Shown: piece after piece, positions 1 through 9,177 of the stretch
Position numbering within the stretch: position 1 is the first letter of the stretch
Layout of the letters: every line of letters begins with the position of its first letter
Origin: Cumulibacter sp047975195
GTDB taxonomy: Bacteria; Actinomycetota; Actinomycetes; Mycobacteriales; Antricoccaceae
NCBI GenBank assembly: GCA_047975195.1
Contig: JBKEDB010000028.1
Location: 1 to 64,000 of the forward strand
Length of the DNA stretch: 64,000 nt
Reading direction: 5' to 3'
Translations under genes and position numbers: made by a program
Notes under the pieces: model-generated
Databases searched by the model: none
Told to the model about the DNA's origin: nothing
The model's input: only the letters and a program-made list of their open reading frames with translations

Positions 1-161
1 TCGGTACTCAGTTGCGCGCGGACCGGAGGCTGGCAGCAGAGGTGCGTGCACGAAAGGTCGGCGTACGGGTGCTGGCACCGCTGGGTCTGTGTTTCCTGCC
101 GTCGTTCATCTGCCTTGGTGTCGTGCCGATGGTGATCGGCCTCGCCAGCGACATTCTTTGA
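1..161 (+). CDS. type II secretion/Tad F-family protein, 3' end only
   Basis: Only the last 52 codons are in the window (frame from base 3, TGA at 159–161). The end has a short basic stretch followed by a hydrophobic segment that finishes with PMVIGLASDIL. That is the usual C-terminus of TadC-like T2SSF membrane proteins, which form the inner-membrane platform of Flp/Tad pili. The next genes are an Flp-type pilin and TadE-like proteins, which supports the call. The start and the main domains lie outside the window. Confidence 0.7.
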   Translation, partial: GTQLRADRRLAAEVRARKVGVRVLAPLGLCFLPSFICLGVVPMVIGLASDIL

Positions 162-210
162 CCAGACGAACGGCTACAGGAACCGCACGAACTGGCAGGA
201 GGCACCTGCC

Positions 211-534
211 ATGACGAAGGAGGAAACGATGTACGACACGACTAATGACTACTCCTACCGCGCCAAGGACCGGATCAGGCGGGGGTGGGAGGTCCTGTAT
301 TCAGCCATTCCGAAGATGCGTCGCGGGTTCGCGGCAGCGCTGTTGTGGCTGGTGGATCGACTGCTCGGCCCGGCGCGTGCACGGTCTGCCGATGCCGGAA
401 TGACAACAGCCGAATACGCCGTAGGGACCATCGCCGCCTGCGGGTTCGCGGCGATTCTCTACCAAGTGGTGACCGGTGACTCGATCATCTCTGCGCTCAG
501 CGGCCTCATCACCAAGGCTTTGTCGTCGCTCTGA
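211..534 (+). CDS. Flp-type pilin, DUF4244 family
   Basis: A 107-aa protein with a long basic N-terminal part and one hydrophobic segment near the C-terminus. The segment begins AGMTTAEYAVG: a glycine, then Glu at +5 and Tyr at +6 of the mature protein (M64 as +1, E68, Y69). This is the class III (Flp) prepilin cleavage pattern, so the product should be processed by a TadV-type peptidase and form the pilus fibre. Two starts are plausible. ATG 211 has AGGAGG 8 nt upstream; ATG 229 has AAGGAGG 5 nt upstream. The stop overlaps the next ATG (TGATG), which suggests translational coupling with the TadE-like fusion. The leader before the cleavage site is unusually long for Flp but normal for DUF4244 proteins. 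Confidence 0.85.
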   Translation: MTKEETMYDTTNDYSYRAKDRIRRGWEVLYSAIPKMRRGFAAALLWLVDRLLGPARARSADAGMTTAEYAVGTIAACGFAAILYQVVTGDSIISALSGLITKALSSL

Positions 535-1412
535 TGGGACACCCCATGTGCCGGCTGCCGCAGAGGCGGCGGGGGCACGGCAGGCGGTCCGACGGCGGAA
601 TGGTCACGGCCGAGGTGGCGCTCGCGCTGCCGGCATTGGTCATCGTTGTGGCCGCGTTGCTCTCAGTCATAGCTGCGGTCGCCGGTCAGCTGCGTTGCGT
701 GGCGGCGGCGCGGGAAGGGGCGCGGGCCGCGGCGCGTGGTGAGTCCGCTGAGGTGGTGCAGCAACTGACGATTCGCGCCGCGCCGGAAGGTGCGCAGGTC
801 GACGTGAGTTCGGCGGCTGACACGGTCACGGTCGTTGTTACCGCGAGTGTGCACCCACTCGGTGTGTCGGTGGCCGAGATTCAGGTCAGCGGGCAGGCAA
901 CGGCACTGCGTGAACCTGAGCCAGCCACGCCCGGAGCATCGATGGCGACCCTCGGTCCGTGGCTTCCGGTGCTCGCGTGGCGATTGCGAATGCGTGACGG
1001 TCCACGACGTGCACGATCCGAGGCGTCGAGCAGACGCCGCCAGCGGCGTAGCGGGGCGGGTGACCGAGGTAGCGGAACTGTGTACGCGGTGGCGCTGCTG
1101 GCCGTCCTTGGGGTCGTCGCCGGCGGCGTCGCGTTCGTGGCCAAGGCTTACGTGGCGCAGCAACGCGCCGCCGCAGCCGCTGACCTGGGAGCGCTCGCCG
1201 GTGCGCGAGCTCTGGTCGACGGGGTCAGCGACCCGTGCGCGGCGGCTGATCAGATCGTGCAGCGCAACGGTGCGGATCTCGCCGATTGCGTCATTGAGGG
1301 GCAGACTGTGCTCATCACGAGCTCCGTTGCCGTTGATCTGGGCGGCTTCGGAGTCCGGGAGGCGACTGCACGCGCGCGGGCCGGGCCCGTAGGCGTCGGG
1401 CGAGGTGGGTAA
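534..1412 (+). CDS. fused double TadE-like pseudopilin (Rv3655c-type plus Rv3654c-type)
   Basis: One 292-aa reading frame holds two prepilin-like units that are normally separate neighbouring genes in actinobacteria. Unit 1 has DGGMVTAEVALALPALV (cleavage after G22, Glu at +5) and a following AAREGARAAARGE stretch typical of TadE-like minor pilins. After a basic linker of about 45 residues, unit 2 begins near residue 178 with DRGSGTVYAVALLAVLG and continues with QQRAAAAADLGALAGARAL, as in Rv3654c-type proteins. An in-frame ATG at 942 could be a relic or internal start of the second protein, but no stop separates the units. The role is probably minor pilin or assembly protein of the Tad system at the membrane. 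The start is coupled to the pilin stop. That the fusion is real rather than a read error is an inference. Confidence 0.8.
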   Translation: MGHPMCRLPQRRRGHGRRSDGGMVTAEVALALPALVIVVAALLSVIAAVAGQLRCVAAAREGARAAARGESAEVVQQLTIRAAPEGAQVDVSSAADTVTVVVTASVHPLGVSVAEIQVSGQATALREPEPATPGASMATLGPWLPVLAWRLRMRDGPRRARSEASSRRRQRRSGAGDRGSGTVYAVALLAVLGVVAGGVAFVAKAYVAQQRAAAAADLGALAGARALVDGVSDPCAAADQIVQRNGADLADCVIEGQTVLITSSVAVDLGGFGVREATARARAGPVGVGRGG

Positions 1413-1603
1413 CTCTGGCGATTGGCTGTCCTGCGCAGAATCGTCGCTGCCAGGTTGCTACTGAGGCACAGCGCCGAGACGGCCCAAAGCGTGTGCGCAG
1501 GCGGGCCTCACCTGAAACGATGGTCGCGCCTCGAGGAAAACGGCCCGTGCGCGCGCCGGAAACCAGCCCGTACGCGCGAAGGCATGGCCACAGGGGTGAT
1601 CGG

Positions 1604-2401
1604 TCAGGTGAGGTCCGCAGTCAAGAAGTCAATTCCCGCGTCCTTGAACCGGCGAGCGCCGGGGGCGTTGAAATGGTGGCGGCCGGGAATCTCGACGAAC
1701 GCTCCGTGGGGAAGCAGAGATGCGAGGTGCTTGGCGTCATCGAAAATGGAGTCGACGGTGCCTGCAGCGACGAGAGTCGGTTGCCGCGGCGCGTCGCCCA
1801 TGTCGGGGTTCTCGTCACCGAAACGCATTCCCCCGGCGAGCGCAACAAGCGCGCGAAGGTCGTTGTCGGGTACACGCTCGGCGAGGCGTACGTAGTTCTG
1901 AGTTGCCGGATCCGTTACTGGTGTGCCATCGGCAATGTACGCGTGTGCCTGCTTGAGGTCGAGTCGTCCGAGCGGGCGTCCGTCTGGAATCCCGCCTAGT
2001 ACGGCGCGCTCGACTCGGCCTTGTAGCTCGGTTGACACGTGCCAGCCGACGCGCGCGCCGAGTGAGTACCCGAGGTAGCGAACCGGATCGACGAGATAGA
2101 CGTCGAGAACCGCTTCGACGTCCGCGATGAGCGCGGGCATCGTGTAGGCCTCGGCGTCGGACGGCTTATCGCTCAGGCCGTGTCCGCGTTGATCGACGCC
2201 GATAACGCGGAGTCCCGACCTTACGAGGCGCGATACCCACCCAGTGTTGACCCAGTTGTCGCGGCAGTTCGACGCGAAGCCGTGTACCGCTATGACCGTG
2301 GGCGCATCGTCCTCACCCCAGGTATAGGTCGCGATTCGCAGACCTTCGTGCGACATTACATACTTTGGCTGCGGCATCTCGGGGAACAAAGGGAAGGACA
2401 T
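1604..2401 (-). CDS. alpha/beta hydrolase
   Basis: A 265-aa alpha/beta-hydrolase fold protein. The oxyanion region HGFASNCRDNW, the nucleophile elbow GYSLGA (Ser), an acidic residue in AAGTVDSIFDD and a late histidine in GRHHFNAPG form the expected catalytic triad order. The start is ATG at 2401 with AGGAT about 7 nt upstream. An in-frame start 18 codons earlier would add a poor, arginine-rich stretch. The substrate cannot be told from sequence; esterases and lactonases of this size are common in actinobacteria. It is monocistronic, convergent with the TadE gene and tandem with the downstream-reading helicase gene. Confidence 0.85.
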   Translation of the reverse strand: MSFPLFPEMPQPKYVMSHEGLRIATYTWGEDDAPTVIAVHGFASNCRDNWVNTGWVSRLVRSGLRVIGVDQRGHGLSDKPSDAEAYTMPALIADVEAVLDVYLVDPVRYLGYSLGARVGWHVSTELQGRVERAVLGGIPDGRPLGRLDLKQAHAYIADGTPVTDPATQNYVRLAERVPDNDLRALVALAGGMRFGDENPDMGDAPRQPTLVAAGTVDSIFDDAKHLASLLPHGAFVEIPGRHHFNAPGARRFKDAGIDFLTADLT

Positions 2402-2601
2402 CTTGTCATCCTGCGCTAGTCGGGCTGAGGTGTGTACACGCGGGCTTGCCCTCACGAGTGAGTCGCGACTATTGCCGGCCTACCGGGCAGCGATGGAACG
2501 CGACTATGTCGACGTGACTGTGTCTACGCGACCACGTGGCTATGTGCGTGTGATCTCGCGGCAATCGCACGTGCTCGCGGCCATTCACCGCGTCGACCGG
2601 A

Positions 2602-5028
2602 TCAACCCGTCGAACGGATCAACCGAGGACTCGACTCGACGGTGAATTCCGCCGGATCGACCTGCCGCAGGGCACCGAGGACCGCATGCAGTACGGCGAT
2701 GGCCCCGTCTTTACTCAACGGGTCGTTTCCGTTGCCGCACTTCGGCGACTGTATGCAGCTAGGGCATCCGGAGCGGCATCCGCACGCCTCGATTGCCTGA
2801 AGCGTCGCGCCGAGCCACTGCGGGGCGCGCATGAACCCCTGAGCTGCGAACCCTGCGCCGCCGGCGTGTCCGTCGTACACGAACACGCTGGGGCGCAAGG
2901 TGTCCGGATGCATCGCGGTCGACACCCCGCCGATATCCCATCGGTCACAGGTCGCGATCAACGGCAGTATGCCGATCGAGGCGTGTTCGGCGGCATGCAG
3001 CGCGCCGGGGAGGAGCGCTGAAACATCGCCCACGGGCCCCAGCGATTCGACAGCCTCCTCGGACAACGTCCATAGCACCGCGCGGGTGCGCAGTTGGTGT
3101 ACCGGAAGGTCGAGGGCGGTCTGATCCAGCACCTCGTTCGTTGAGGTTTTCCGCCTCTGAAAGGAGACCACCTGATGTGAGACGTCGACGTCCACCAGAT
3201 GTAGGTCGACCGGACCCGCGCTCACCGACCGGATGACCTCCAGAAGCCGAATATCACTGCGATCCTGCGAGTAGGTCGAGTACGGCGGATTCTCCGAATG
3301 CATCAATGCGACACGCTCGTCCAAGTCCAATTCGTCGACGATCCAGGTATCACCGCGATGCAGGTACACCGCGCCCGGGTGTACGGTGCCGTCGGCCGCC
3401 GCCGAATCGATGGTGCCGACCATCGCCCCGGACGCGGAGTCCACGAGCGCGACCGTGGCGCCCGCACCACGGATATCGACCAGCGGGCGATCCAACGCGT
3501 TGTAGAACCATCCCGTCGGACGACGCCGTACCACGTGATCGCCTGCCAGTTGCGCAAGCACCTCTCGCGCGATCTCGCCGCCGAACAGTTCGTCGGTTTC
3601 GGCGTGGGTGATGGGCAACTCGTACGCCGCGCACGCCAGCTGTGGCGCGAGGACGTGTGGATTGGTCGGGTCCAGCACCGTGGCCTCAACCGGCCGATCA
3701 AACAACGCCTCCGGATGGTGCACCAGATACGTATCCAACGGTTCGTCGCGCGCGATAAACACCGCCAGTGCCTCATTGGCGCGTCGACCCGCTCGGCCGA
3801 CCTGCTGCCAGATCGATGCGATCGTGCCCGGGAAGCCCGCGACGATCACGGCGTCCAGACCAGCCACATCTATTCCGAGTTCCAATGCAGTCGTCGCCGC
3901 CGCGCCCAGGAGTTCGCCGCTCGATAGCGCGGCTTCTAGCGCGCGCCGCTCCGACGGCAGGTAGCCCGAGCGGTACGCCGCGACCCGATCAGTCAACTCT
4001 GTTGCGCAGGCGTCACGTAGATGCTGCCGCGCGGTGAGCGTCACGATTTCGGCGGCCCGTCGGGACCGTACGAAGACCAATGTGCGGCGACCGGCGATCA
4101 CCAGGTCGGCCAGCAACCGCGCCGCTTCTGCGGTGGCGCTGCGTCGGATTGGCGCACCGCGATCGCCGGTCAACTCAGTCAGCGGCGGTTCCCACAGCGC
4201 AAACGTCCGCCCCCCAGTCGGTGCCGCGCTCTGCGTCACCGCTACGCAATCGGTACCGACTAGACGCGAAGCCGTTTCAGCGGGATTGCGCGATGTTGCC
4301 GACGCAAGCACGAAGGTCGGGTACGCACCGTACTTCGCGCAGATGCGACGTAAGCGACGCAGCACGTGCGCCGTGTGCGAGCCGAACAGGCCGCGGTAGA
4401 TATGACATTCGTCGATCACGACGTACCGTAGCCGCCGGAAGAACATCTGCCATTGACTATGTCGCGGTAACACCGAGCGGCTGAGCATGTCCGGGTTGGT
4501 AAAGATCCATCGCGCATGCTCGCGCACCCAGTCCCTCTCGTCCGGCACCAAATCGCCGTCGTACGCAGCGGCTCGGATCCCGGTTGCGCCGCCAGGATCG
4601 ATATTCAGCTCGTCGATAGCCCGCAATTGATCGTGCGCGAGGGCCTTCGTCGGCGAGATGTACAGCGCTCTGGCCCGTCGATCGTTCAGCAACGCGCACA
4701 ACACTGGCAACTGATACCCCAACGACTTGCCGGTCGCCGTACCGGTCGCGATCACCACCGATTGCCCGTGCCACGCGTGTTCGGCCGCGACGATCTGATG
4801 CTGCCAGGGTTGCTGCACGCCGCGGGCACCGTAGGCGGCGCGGACGTCGGGGCGGACCCACGACGGCCAGTCGCTGCTCGCGCCGCGGCGTGCCGGTAAC
4901 GCCTCAATGTGCGTGATCGGCGAGTCATCAGCCGCCGTTACCGAAGCCAAAAAAGCTCCGGTCCACTCGTTCGTACGCACCCACTCAGGGTGCCACGACC
5001 CGGCGACACCTCGGCCGATGCCGCGCAA
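2602..5028 (-). CDS. DEAD/DEAH-box helicase with C-terminal DUF1998 (MrfA/YprA-like)
   Basis: An 808-aa superfamily 2 helicase. Walker A is ATGTATGKSLGYQLP, the Walker B/DExH box is VIDECHIY, motif III is LASATSRNP, and the second RecA-like lobe carries GRAGRR with an upstream DAVIVAGFPG. The C-terminus has the DUF1998 four-cysteine cluster CGCRSGCPSCIQSPKCG, expected to bind metal. Bacillus MrfA, of the same architecture, works in mitomycin adduct repair, so a DNA-repair role is likely. In mycobacteria the homologue (Rv3649) sits beside the Tad genes, as here. The first in-frame start is TTG 5028, and nearby GTG codons are alternatives. The 5' end overlaps nothing. The divergent gene starts about 145 bp away. 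Confidence 0.9.
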   Translation of the reverse strand: MRGIGRGVAGSWHPEWVRTNEWTGAFLASVTAADDSPITHIEALPARRGASSDWPSWVRPDVRAAYGARGVQQPWQHQIVAAEHAWHGQSVVIATGTATGKSLGYQLPVLCALLNDRRARALYISPTKALAHDQLRAIDELNIDPGGATGIRAAAYDGDLVPDERDWVREHARWIFTNPDMLSRSVLPRHSQWQMFFRRLRYVVIDECHIYRGLFGSHTAHVLRRLRRICAKYGAYPTFVLASATSRNPAETASRLVGTDCVAVTQSAAPTGGRTFALWEPPLTELTGDRGAPIRRSATAEAARLLADLVIAGRRTLVFVRSRRAAEIVTLTARQHLRDACATELTDRVAAYRSGYLPSERRALEAALSSGELLGAAATTALELGIDVAGLDAVIVAGFPGTIASIWQQVGRAGRRANEALAVFIARDEPLDTYLVHHPEALFDRPVEATVLDPTNPHVLAPQLACAAYELPITHAETDELFGGEIAREVLAQLAGDHVVRRRPTGWFYNALDRPLVDIRGAGATVALVDSASGAMVGTIDSAAADGTVHPGAVYLHRGDTWIVDELDLDERVALMHSENPPYSTYSQDRSDIRLLEVIRSVSAGPVDLHLVDVDVSHQVVSFQRRKTSTNEVLDQTALDLPVHQLRTRAVLWTLSEEAVESLGPVGDVSALLPGALHAAEHASIGILPLIATCDRWDIGGVSTAMHPDTLRPSVFVYDGHAGGAGFAAQGFMRAPQWLGATLQAIEACGCRSGCPSCIQSPKCGNGNDPLSKDGAIAVLHAVLGALRQVDPAEFTVESSPRLIRSTG

Positions 5029-5160
5029 AACGCAGTCTGGGCGAGGCGTCGGTCGCTATACATCGATAAGGACGCTCCTGGACTGCGTCTTCAGTGGCTG
5101 TGGGGTCGAATTCACCCGCCGCCGGCCCGCGAGCCGGCCGGAGCTGTCGGCGGGGCGAAC

Positions 5161-5166
5161 TAGGCT
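5161..5166 (+). promoter_or_regulatory. -10 box TAGGCT for a leaderless gene
   Basis: TAGGCT lies 7 nt before the GTG at 5174, so transcription would start on or next to the start codon. There is no Shine-Dalgarno sequence. Confidence 0.55.
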
Positions 5167-5173
5167 TGGTGGC

Positions 5174-5749
5174 GTGCCAGGTCAGCTCCCACTCTTCGAG
5201 TCCGACGGTGCCGAGTTGTCCGTCGACGACCTCGACGGCGTGTTGCTGGGCACCGGCCACGTCGTGCGCCGTGATGGCCAAGCTAGGGTGTCGGTCCTCG
5301 TGGACGAGGTATGGCGGGCAGAGGCGCTCTGCGCCGAATTCGACGCGCGCGGCCTCGACACGACCTACGAAATCAATCGCGACGAGGGGTCGGCACTGCT
5401 GGTTCGTACGGCTCTGACCGATCGCCTGAACCCGATCGCCGAGCGCTGGCAGCTCGGTCGCCGCCGTACCGGGAGAACGATCAAACTCACAGGTGCCGCG
5501 TTACGGCTCTGGGTACTGTGCGCGGGACGCCGAACCGAGGCCGGCTACCTGCTTGGGCTCGCGCCGTCAGAGGAAATTCGCTGGGCGCCGGCCGGTGCGG
5601 CGCTCGCCGCGGTGGGCCTCACCGCGACCCTCGTCGGCCCGCGCGGAGGGGGCCCGGCCTACCGAGTCACGTCCGCCAAACGACTGGCGCGACTGGCCGC
5701 GCTGACCGGGCCGCGCCCCGATATGGCCCCGGAATATGTCTGGCCATAA
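5174..5749 (+). CDS. conserved hypothetical protein, Rv3647c-like
   Basis: A 191-aa protein beginning VPGQLPLFESDG, which is how I remember the actinobacterial family next to topA (Rv3647c in M. tuberculosis). The body is a mixed soluble protein with basic motifs such as GRRRTGRTIKLTG and a C-terminal YRVTSAKRLARLA. I see no catalytic motif and assign no function. The GTG start at 5174 is chosen because family members start with this sequence and a -10 box sits 7 nt upstream. The frame stays open further upstream, but that part reads as random, basic sequence. The gene lies between the helicase and topA in the conserved order. Confidence 0.75.
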   Translation: MPGQLPLFESDGAELSVDDLDGVLLGTGHVVRRDGQARVSVLVDEVWRAEALCAEFDARGLDTTYEINRDEGSALLVRTALTDRLNPIAERWQLGRRRTGRTIKLTGAALRLWVLCAGRRTEAGYLLGLAPSEEIRWAPAGAALAAVGLTATLVGPRGGGPAYRVTSAKRLARLAALTGPRPDMAPEYVWP

Positions 5750-5893
5750 CAGCGCCGAACGCTTACCATTCGCCCACGGCGTCGGGTTCCGGGAACCTGC
5801 GTGACGTGGCGCTCGTTGCGCCAGGCGCACGCAGAGTGCACCCTATAGCCAGCGAAACACGCTCACATATAAAGAAGAAGCGGGGAGATCTCT

Positions 5894-8782
5894 ATTTCCA
5901 CGACATCCGCAACCAGCACCGACCTCGACGAATCCGAGGAGCTGGCGGACACACCAGCGGCCAACGGCGGCCGCAAACTCGTCATCGTCGAGTCGCCCAA
6001 AAAGGCACAGATGATTTCGGGGTACCTTGGATCCCAGTACGACGTCGAAGCCAGTTTCGGCCACGTTCGTGATCTACCCAGTAAGCGCAACCCGCTTCCG
6101 GAGAAGCTCAAGTCGCTGCCGCACGCTCGCCTTGGCGTCGATACCGACAACGACTTCACCCCGATCTATACGGTCGGCCCGGACAAAAAGGCGCAGGTTG
6201 CCAAGCTCAAGAACCTGTTGAAGCAGGCTGACACGCTGTATCTCGCCACGGATGAGGACCGCGAAGGCGAGGCCATCGCGTGGCACCTGATCGAGTTGCT
6301 CAAGCCTAAGGTTCCCGTGCATCGCATGGTGTTCCACGAGATCACCCCGCAGGCAATCCGTGAGGCGATCGACAACACCCGCGAACTGAACTACGACATG
6401 GTCGAGGCGCAGGAAACCCGCCGCATCCTGGACCGCCTCTACGGCTACGAAGTCTCACCGGTGCTGTGGCGCAAGGTCGGTCAGGGGTTGTCTGCCGGTC
6501 GCGTGCAATCCGTCGCTACGCGGATCGTGGTCGAGCGCGAGCGCCTCCGGATGAAGTTCAAAGCCGCAGATTACTGGTCCGTCTCCGGCGTATTCGGCAC
6601 CGGCCTGAAGCCCGAAGACCCCAGCGAACCGACCTCATTCAAAGCCACACTGCAGTCCGTGGACGACGTCCGAGTGGCCGTCGGGCGGGACTTCAACCCA
6701 GACACCGGGCTGGCCCGTACCGACGTACTGCACCTCGACGAGGCCGGTGCGCGGGGCCTGATCGCACGCCTCGACGGCGCAGCTTTCAAGATTTCGCGCG
6801 TCGATGAGAAGCCGTACCGTCGCCGCCCTGCGGCGCCGTTCATGACCTCGACGCTGCAACAGGAGGCTGGCCGCAAGCTGCGCTGGACCTCCCAGCAGAC
6901 CATGCGTACCGCCCAACGGCTGTACGAAAACGGCTTCATCACCTACATGCGTACTGACTCGACCACGCTGTCGGATACGGCGCTGAGCGCCGCCCGCACT
7001 CAGGCGCGCGAGTTGTACGGCGACGCCTACGTTCCTACCGAACCTCGGCGCTACCAGCGCAAGGTGAAAAACGCGCAGGAGGCACACGAGGCGATCCGGC
7101 CGGCCGGCGACGAAGTCCGTACGCCGGGACAGGTCGCGCGATCGATGTCCTCGGATGAGTTCCGGCTGTACGAGCTGATCTGGATGCGTACGATCGCCTC
7201 GCAGATGGCAGACGCCGTCGGGCAGACGGTGTCGATCCGGCTCACCGGCACGTCCTCCAGTGGTGAGACGGCCGAGTTCGGTGCGAGCGGTACCACGATT
7301 ACCTTCCCGGGGTTCCTGCGCGCGTACGTCGAAGGTCGTGACGATGAGCAGGCCGGAGGCGATGACGAAGAGCGGCGGATGCCGCGCGTCGAGCGCGGTC
7401 AGCAGGTGAGTGGGGAATCGTTCGACGCCAAGGGCCACACGACGACGCCGCCGTCTCGCTACACCGAGCCCACGCTGGTGCAGGCGCTCGAAGAACTCGG
7501 AATCGGTCGTCCAGCGACGTACGCAGCGATTATTCAGACCATCCAGGATCGTGGATATGTTTGGAAGAAGGGCTCCGCGCTGGTGCCGTCTTTCACCGCA
7601 TTCGCGGTCGTGGGGTTGATGGAGAAACACTTCACCCGATTGATCGACTATCAGTTCACCGCTGAGGTCGAGGAGGATCTGGACCGCATCGCCGAGGGCG
7701 CGCGCAGCCGGGTCGACTGGCTGACTCGTTTCTACTTCGGTGGCGACGGCGGTAACACCGCCGGAATCGGCGCGATTGGCGGCCTGAAGAAGCTCGTCGC
7801 CGATAACCTCGGCGAAATCGATGCTCGCGGTATCAACTCCATCCCGGTCGACGACGACGTCGTCGTCCGCGTCGGACGTTATGGCCCGTACCTGCAGAAG
7901 GGCGGACCGGACTCCGAGCAGCGCGCTTCTTTGCCCGACAACCTGGCGCCGGATGAATTGACGCCGGAGAAGATCGAAGAACTCCTATCGGCGCCGTCGG
8001 GAGACCGGGAACTCGGCACGGATCCCGAGTCGGGCTTCCCGGTCGTGGCGAAGTCGGGACGCTATGGACCATACGTCTCAACCGTGCCACCTGAGGACTC
8101 GAAGACCCCGGCGCGGACAGCCTCACTGTTTAAGTCGATGTCGCTTGAGGAGATCACGATCGACGATGCGCTGCGACTGTTGCAGCTGCCGCGGAGCGTC
8201 GGCGCGGATACCGAGGGTAACGAGATCCTTGCGCTGAACGGCCGCTATGGCCCGTACATCAAGAAGGGCACGGACACTCGCTCAATCGAGTCCGAAGAGC
8301 AGCTGCTCACGCTCACCTTGGGGGAGGCGCTGGCGATCCTGGCGCAGCCGAAACAGCGTGGCCGCGCAGCCGCGAAGCCACCGCTGAAGGAACTGGGTGA
8401 GGATCCGGCCAGCGGTAAGAAGATGATCGTCAAGGACGGTCGCTTCGGGCCGTACGTCACCGATGGTGAGTACAACGCTTCGCTGCGCAAGGACGACTCG
8501 GTCGAGGAACTCACCGATGAGCGGGCCGCGGAGTTGCTCGCGGACCGGCGCGCTCGCGGACCGGCCAAGAAGACCACGAAGAAGACCACGGCCAAGAAAA
8601 CAGCTGCGAAGAAGACGGCTGCGAAGAAATCTGCGGCTAAGAAAACGACTGCCAAGAAAACGACTGCCAAGAAGGCCACGGCTAGGACGACGACCGCGAA
8701 GAAGACTACGGCTAAGACGACGACGGCTAAGAAGGCGACCGTGAAGAAGGCGGCGGCAAAGAAGACTGCTCCGTCCGAATAG
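5894..8782 (+). CDS. topA: DNA topoisomerase I, apparently with a non-canonical ATT start
   Basis: Type IA topoisomerase of about 962 aa. The Toprim start is KLVIVESPKKAQM (metal-binding Glu), followed by ATDEDREGEAIAWHL. The active-site tyrosine is in GFITYMRTDSTTLS. Four GRYGPY or GRFGPY repeats mark C-terminal Topo_C_Rpt domains, and the last ~75 residues are KKTAAKKT-like, as in mycobacterial TopA. There are no zinc fingers. The frame has a TAA at 5870–5872. Between it and M 6011, which already lies inside the catalytic VESPKKAQM segment, there is no ATG, GTG or TTG. The best candidate is ATT at 5894, 6 nt after GGGGAG; CTG 5942 or ATC 5888 are weaker. A sequencing indel is the alternative. 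The enzyme relaxes negative supercoils. Product certain, start uncertain. Confidence 0.95.
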   Translation: MSTTSATSTDLDESEELADTPAANGGRKLVIVESPKKAQMISGYLGSQYDVEASFGHVRDLPSKRNPLPEKLKSLPHARLGVDTDNDFTPIYTVGPDKKAQVAKLKNLLKQADTLYLATDEDREGEAIAWHLIELLKPKVPVHRMVFHEITPQAIREAIDNTRELNYDMVEAQETRRILDRLYGYEVSPVLWRKVGQGLSAGRVQSVATRIVVERERLRMKFKAADYWSVSGVFGTGLKPEDPSEPTSFKATLQSVDDVRVAVGRDFNPDTGLARTDVLHLDEAGARGLIARLDGAAFKISRVDEKPYRRRPAAPFMTSTLQQEAGRKLRWTSQQTMRTAQRLYENGFITYMRTDSTTLSDTALSAARTQARELYGDAYVPTEPRRYQRKVKNAQEAHEAIRPAGDEVRTPGQVARSMSSDEFRLYELIWMRTIASQMADAVGQTVSIRLTGTSSSGETAEFGASGTTITFPGFLRAYVEGRDDEQAGGDDEERRMPRVERGQQVSGESFDAKGHTTTPPSRYTEPTLVQALEELGIGRPATYAAIIQTIQDRGYVWKKGSALVPSFTAFAVVGLMEKHFTRLIDYQFTAEVEEDLDRIAEGARSRVDWLTRFYFGGDGGNTAGIGAIGGLKKLVADNLGEIDARGINSIPVDDDVVVRVGRYGPYLQKGGPDSEQRASLPDNLAPDELTPEKIEELLSAPSGDRELGTDPESGFPVVAKSGRYGPYVSTVPPEDSKTPARTASLFKSMSLEEITIDDALRLLQLPRSVGADTEGNEILALNGRYGPYIKKGTDTRSIESEEQLLTLTLGEALAILAQPKQRGRAAAKPPLKELGEDPASGKKMIVKDGRFGPYVTDGEYNASLRKDDSVEELTDERAAELLADRRARGPAKKTTKKTTAKKTAAKKTAAKKSAAKKTTAKKTTAKKATARTTTAKKTTAKTTTAKKATVKKAAAKKTAPSE

Positions 8783-9040
8783 CAAGTGGTCCACCGCACG
8801 ATTGGGTGAGCCTAGTAGCGATCGCCCTACTCGGCGTCCTGCGGCGTTGCCGCCTCCTCGCCCGAGGGCTCGGCCGGCCGACGCCCGAGGGGGCGCGGTC
8901 GGCCGACGATGGAGGGAGTGGCGTCCCGTTGGCAGCCGTCGACTACGTGAGGTCGACGGTGGAGGCCCAGCGCGTGCGGATGTGTCGGTGGGCGTGCGTG
9001 TCGGTGGGCGGGTGCTGATCGGCGGCCGCACATCGGCGCT

Positions 9041-9152
9041 GGGGTGTCGCTTGCAAGTGGCGTCGCGCGTCGGTGGTGGGGTGTCGCTTGGAAGTAGGCG
9101 TCGCGCGTCGGTGGTGGGGTGTCGCTAGGAAGTAGGCATCGCGCATCGAAAG
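9041..9152. repeat. three tandem 37–38-bp repeats
   Basis: Units start at 9041, 9078 and 9116, each with GGGGTGTCGCT followed by an AAGT(A)GGC(G/A)TCGCGC(G/A)TCG core. Units 1 and 2 are nearly identical; unit 3 is more diverged and runs into the palindrome at 9144. Confidence 0.8.
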
Positions 9153-9177
9153 TGGGGAACTTTCCCCGCTTTCGATG
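9144..9177. terminator. 34-bp palindrome, possible bidirectional terminator
   Basis: The arms are CATCGAAAG-T-GGGGAA and TTCCCC-G-CTTTCGATG, with one T:G position and a 2-nt loop. It lies between two convergent genes (topA and the sulfurtransferase) and could form a strong hairpin in RNA from either strand. The word TTTCGATGCC recurs at 9228 without its partner arm, so this may also be a dispersed repeat family. Confidence 0.5.

Noticed and set aside
1500..1590. Imperfect direct repeat GGAAA(A)C...CCCGT(G/A)CGCGCG
   Set aside because: Two partial copies of about 21 bp in a GC-rich spacer; too short and imperfect to interpret.
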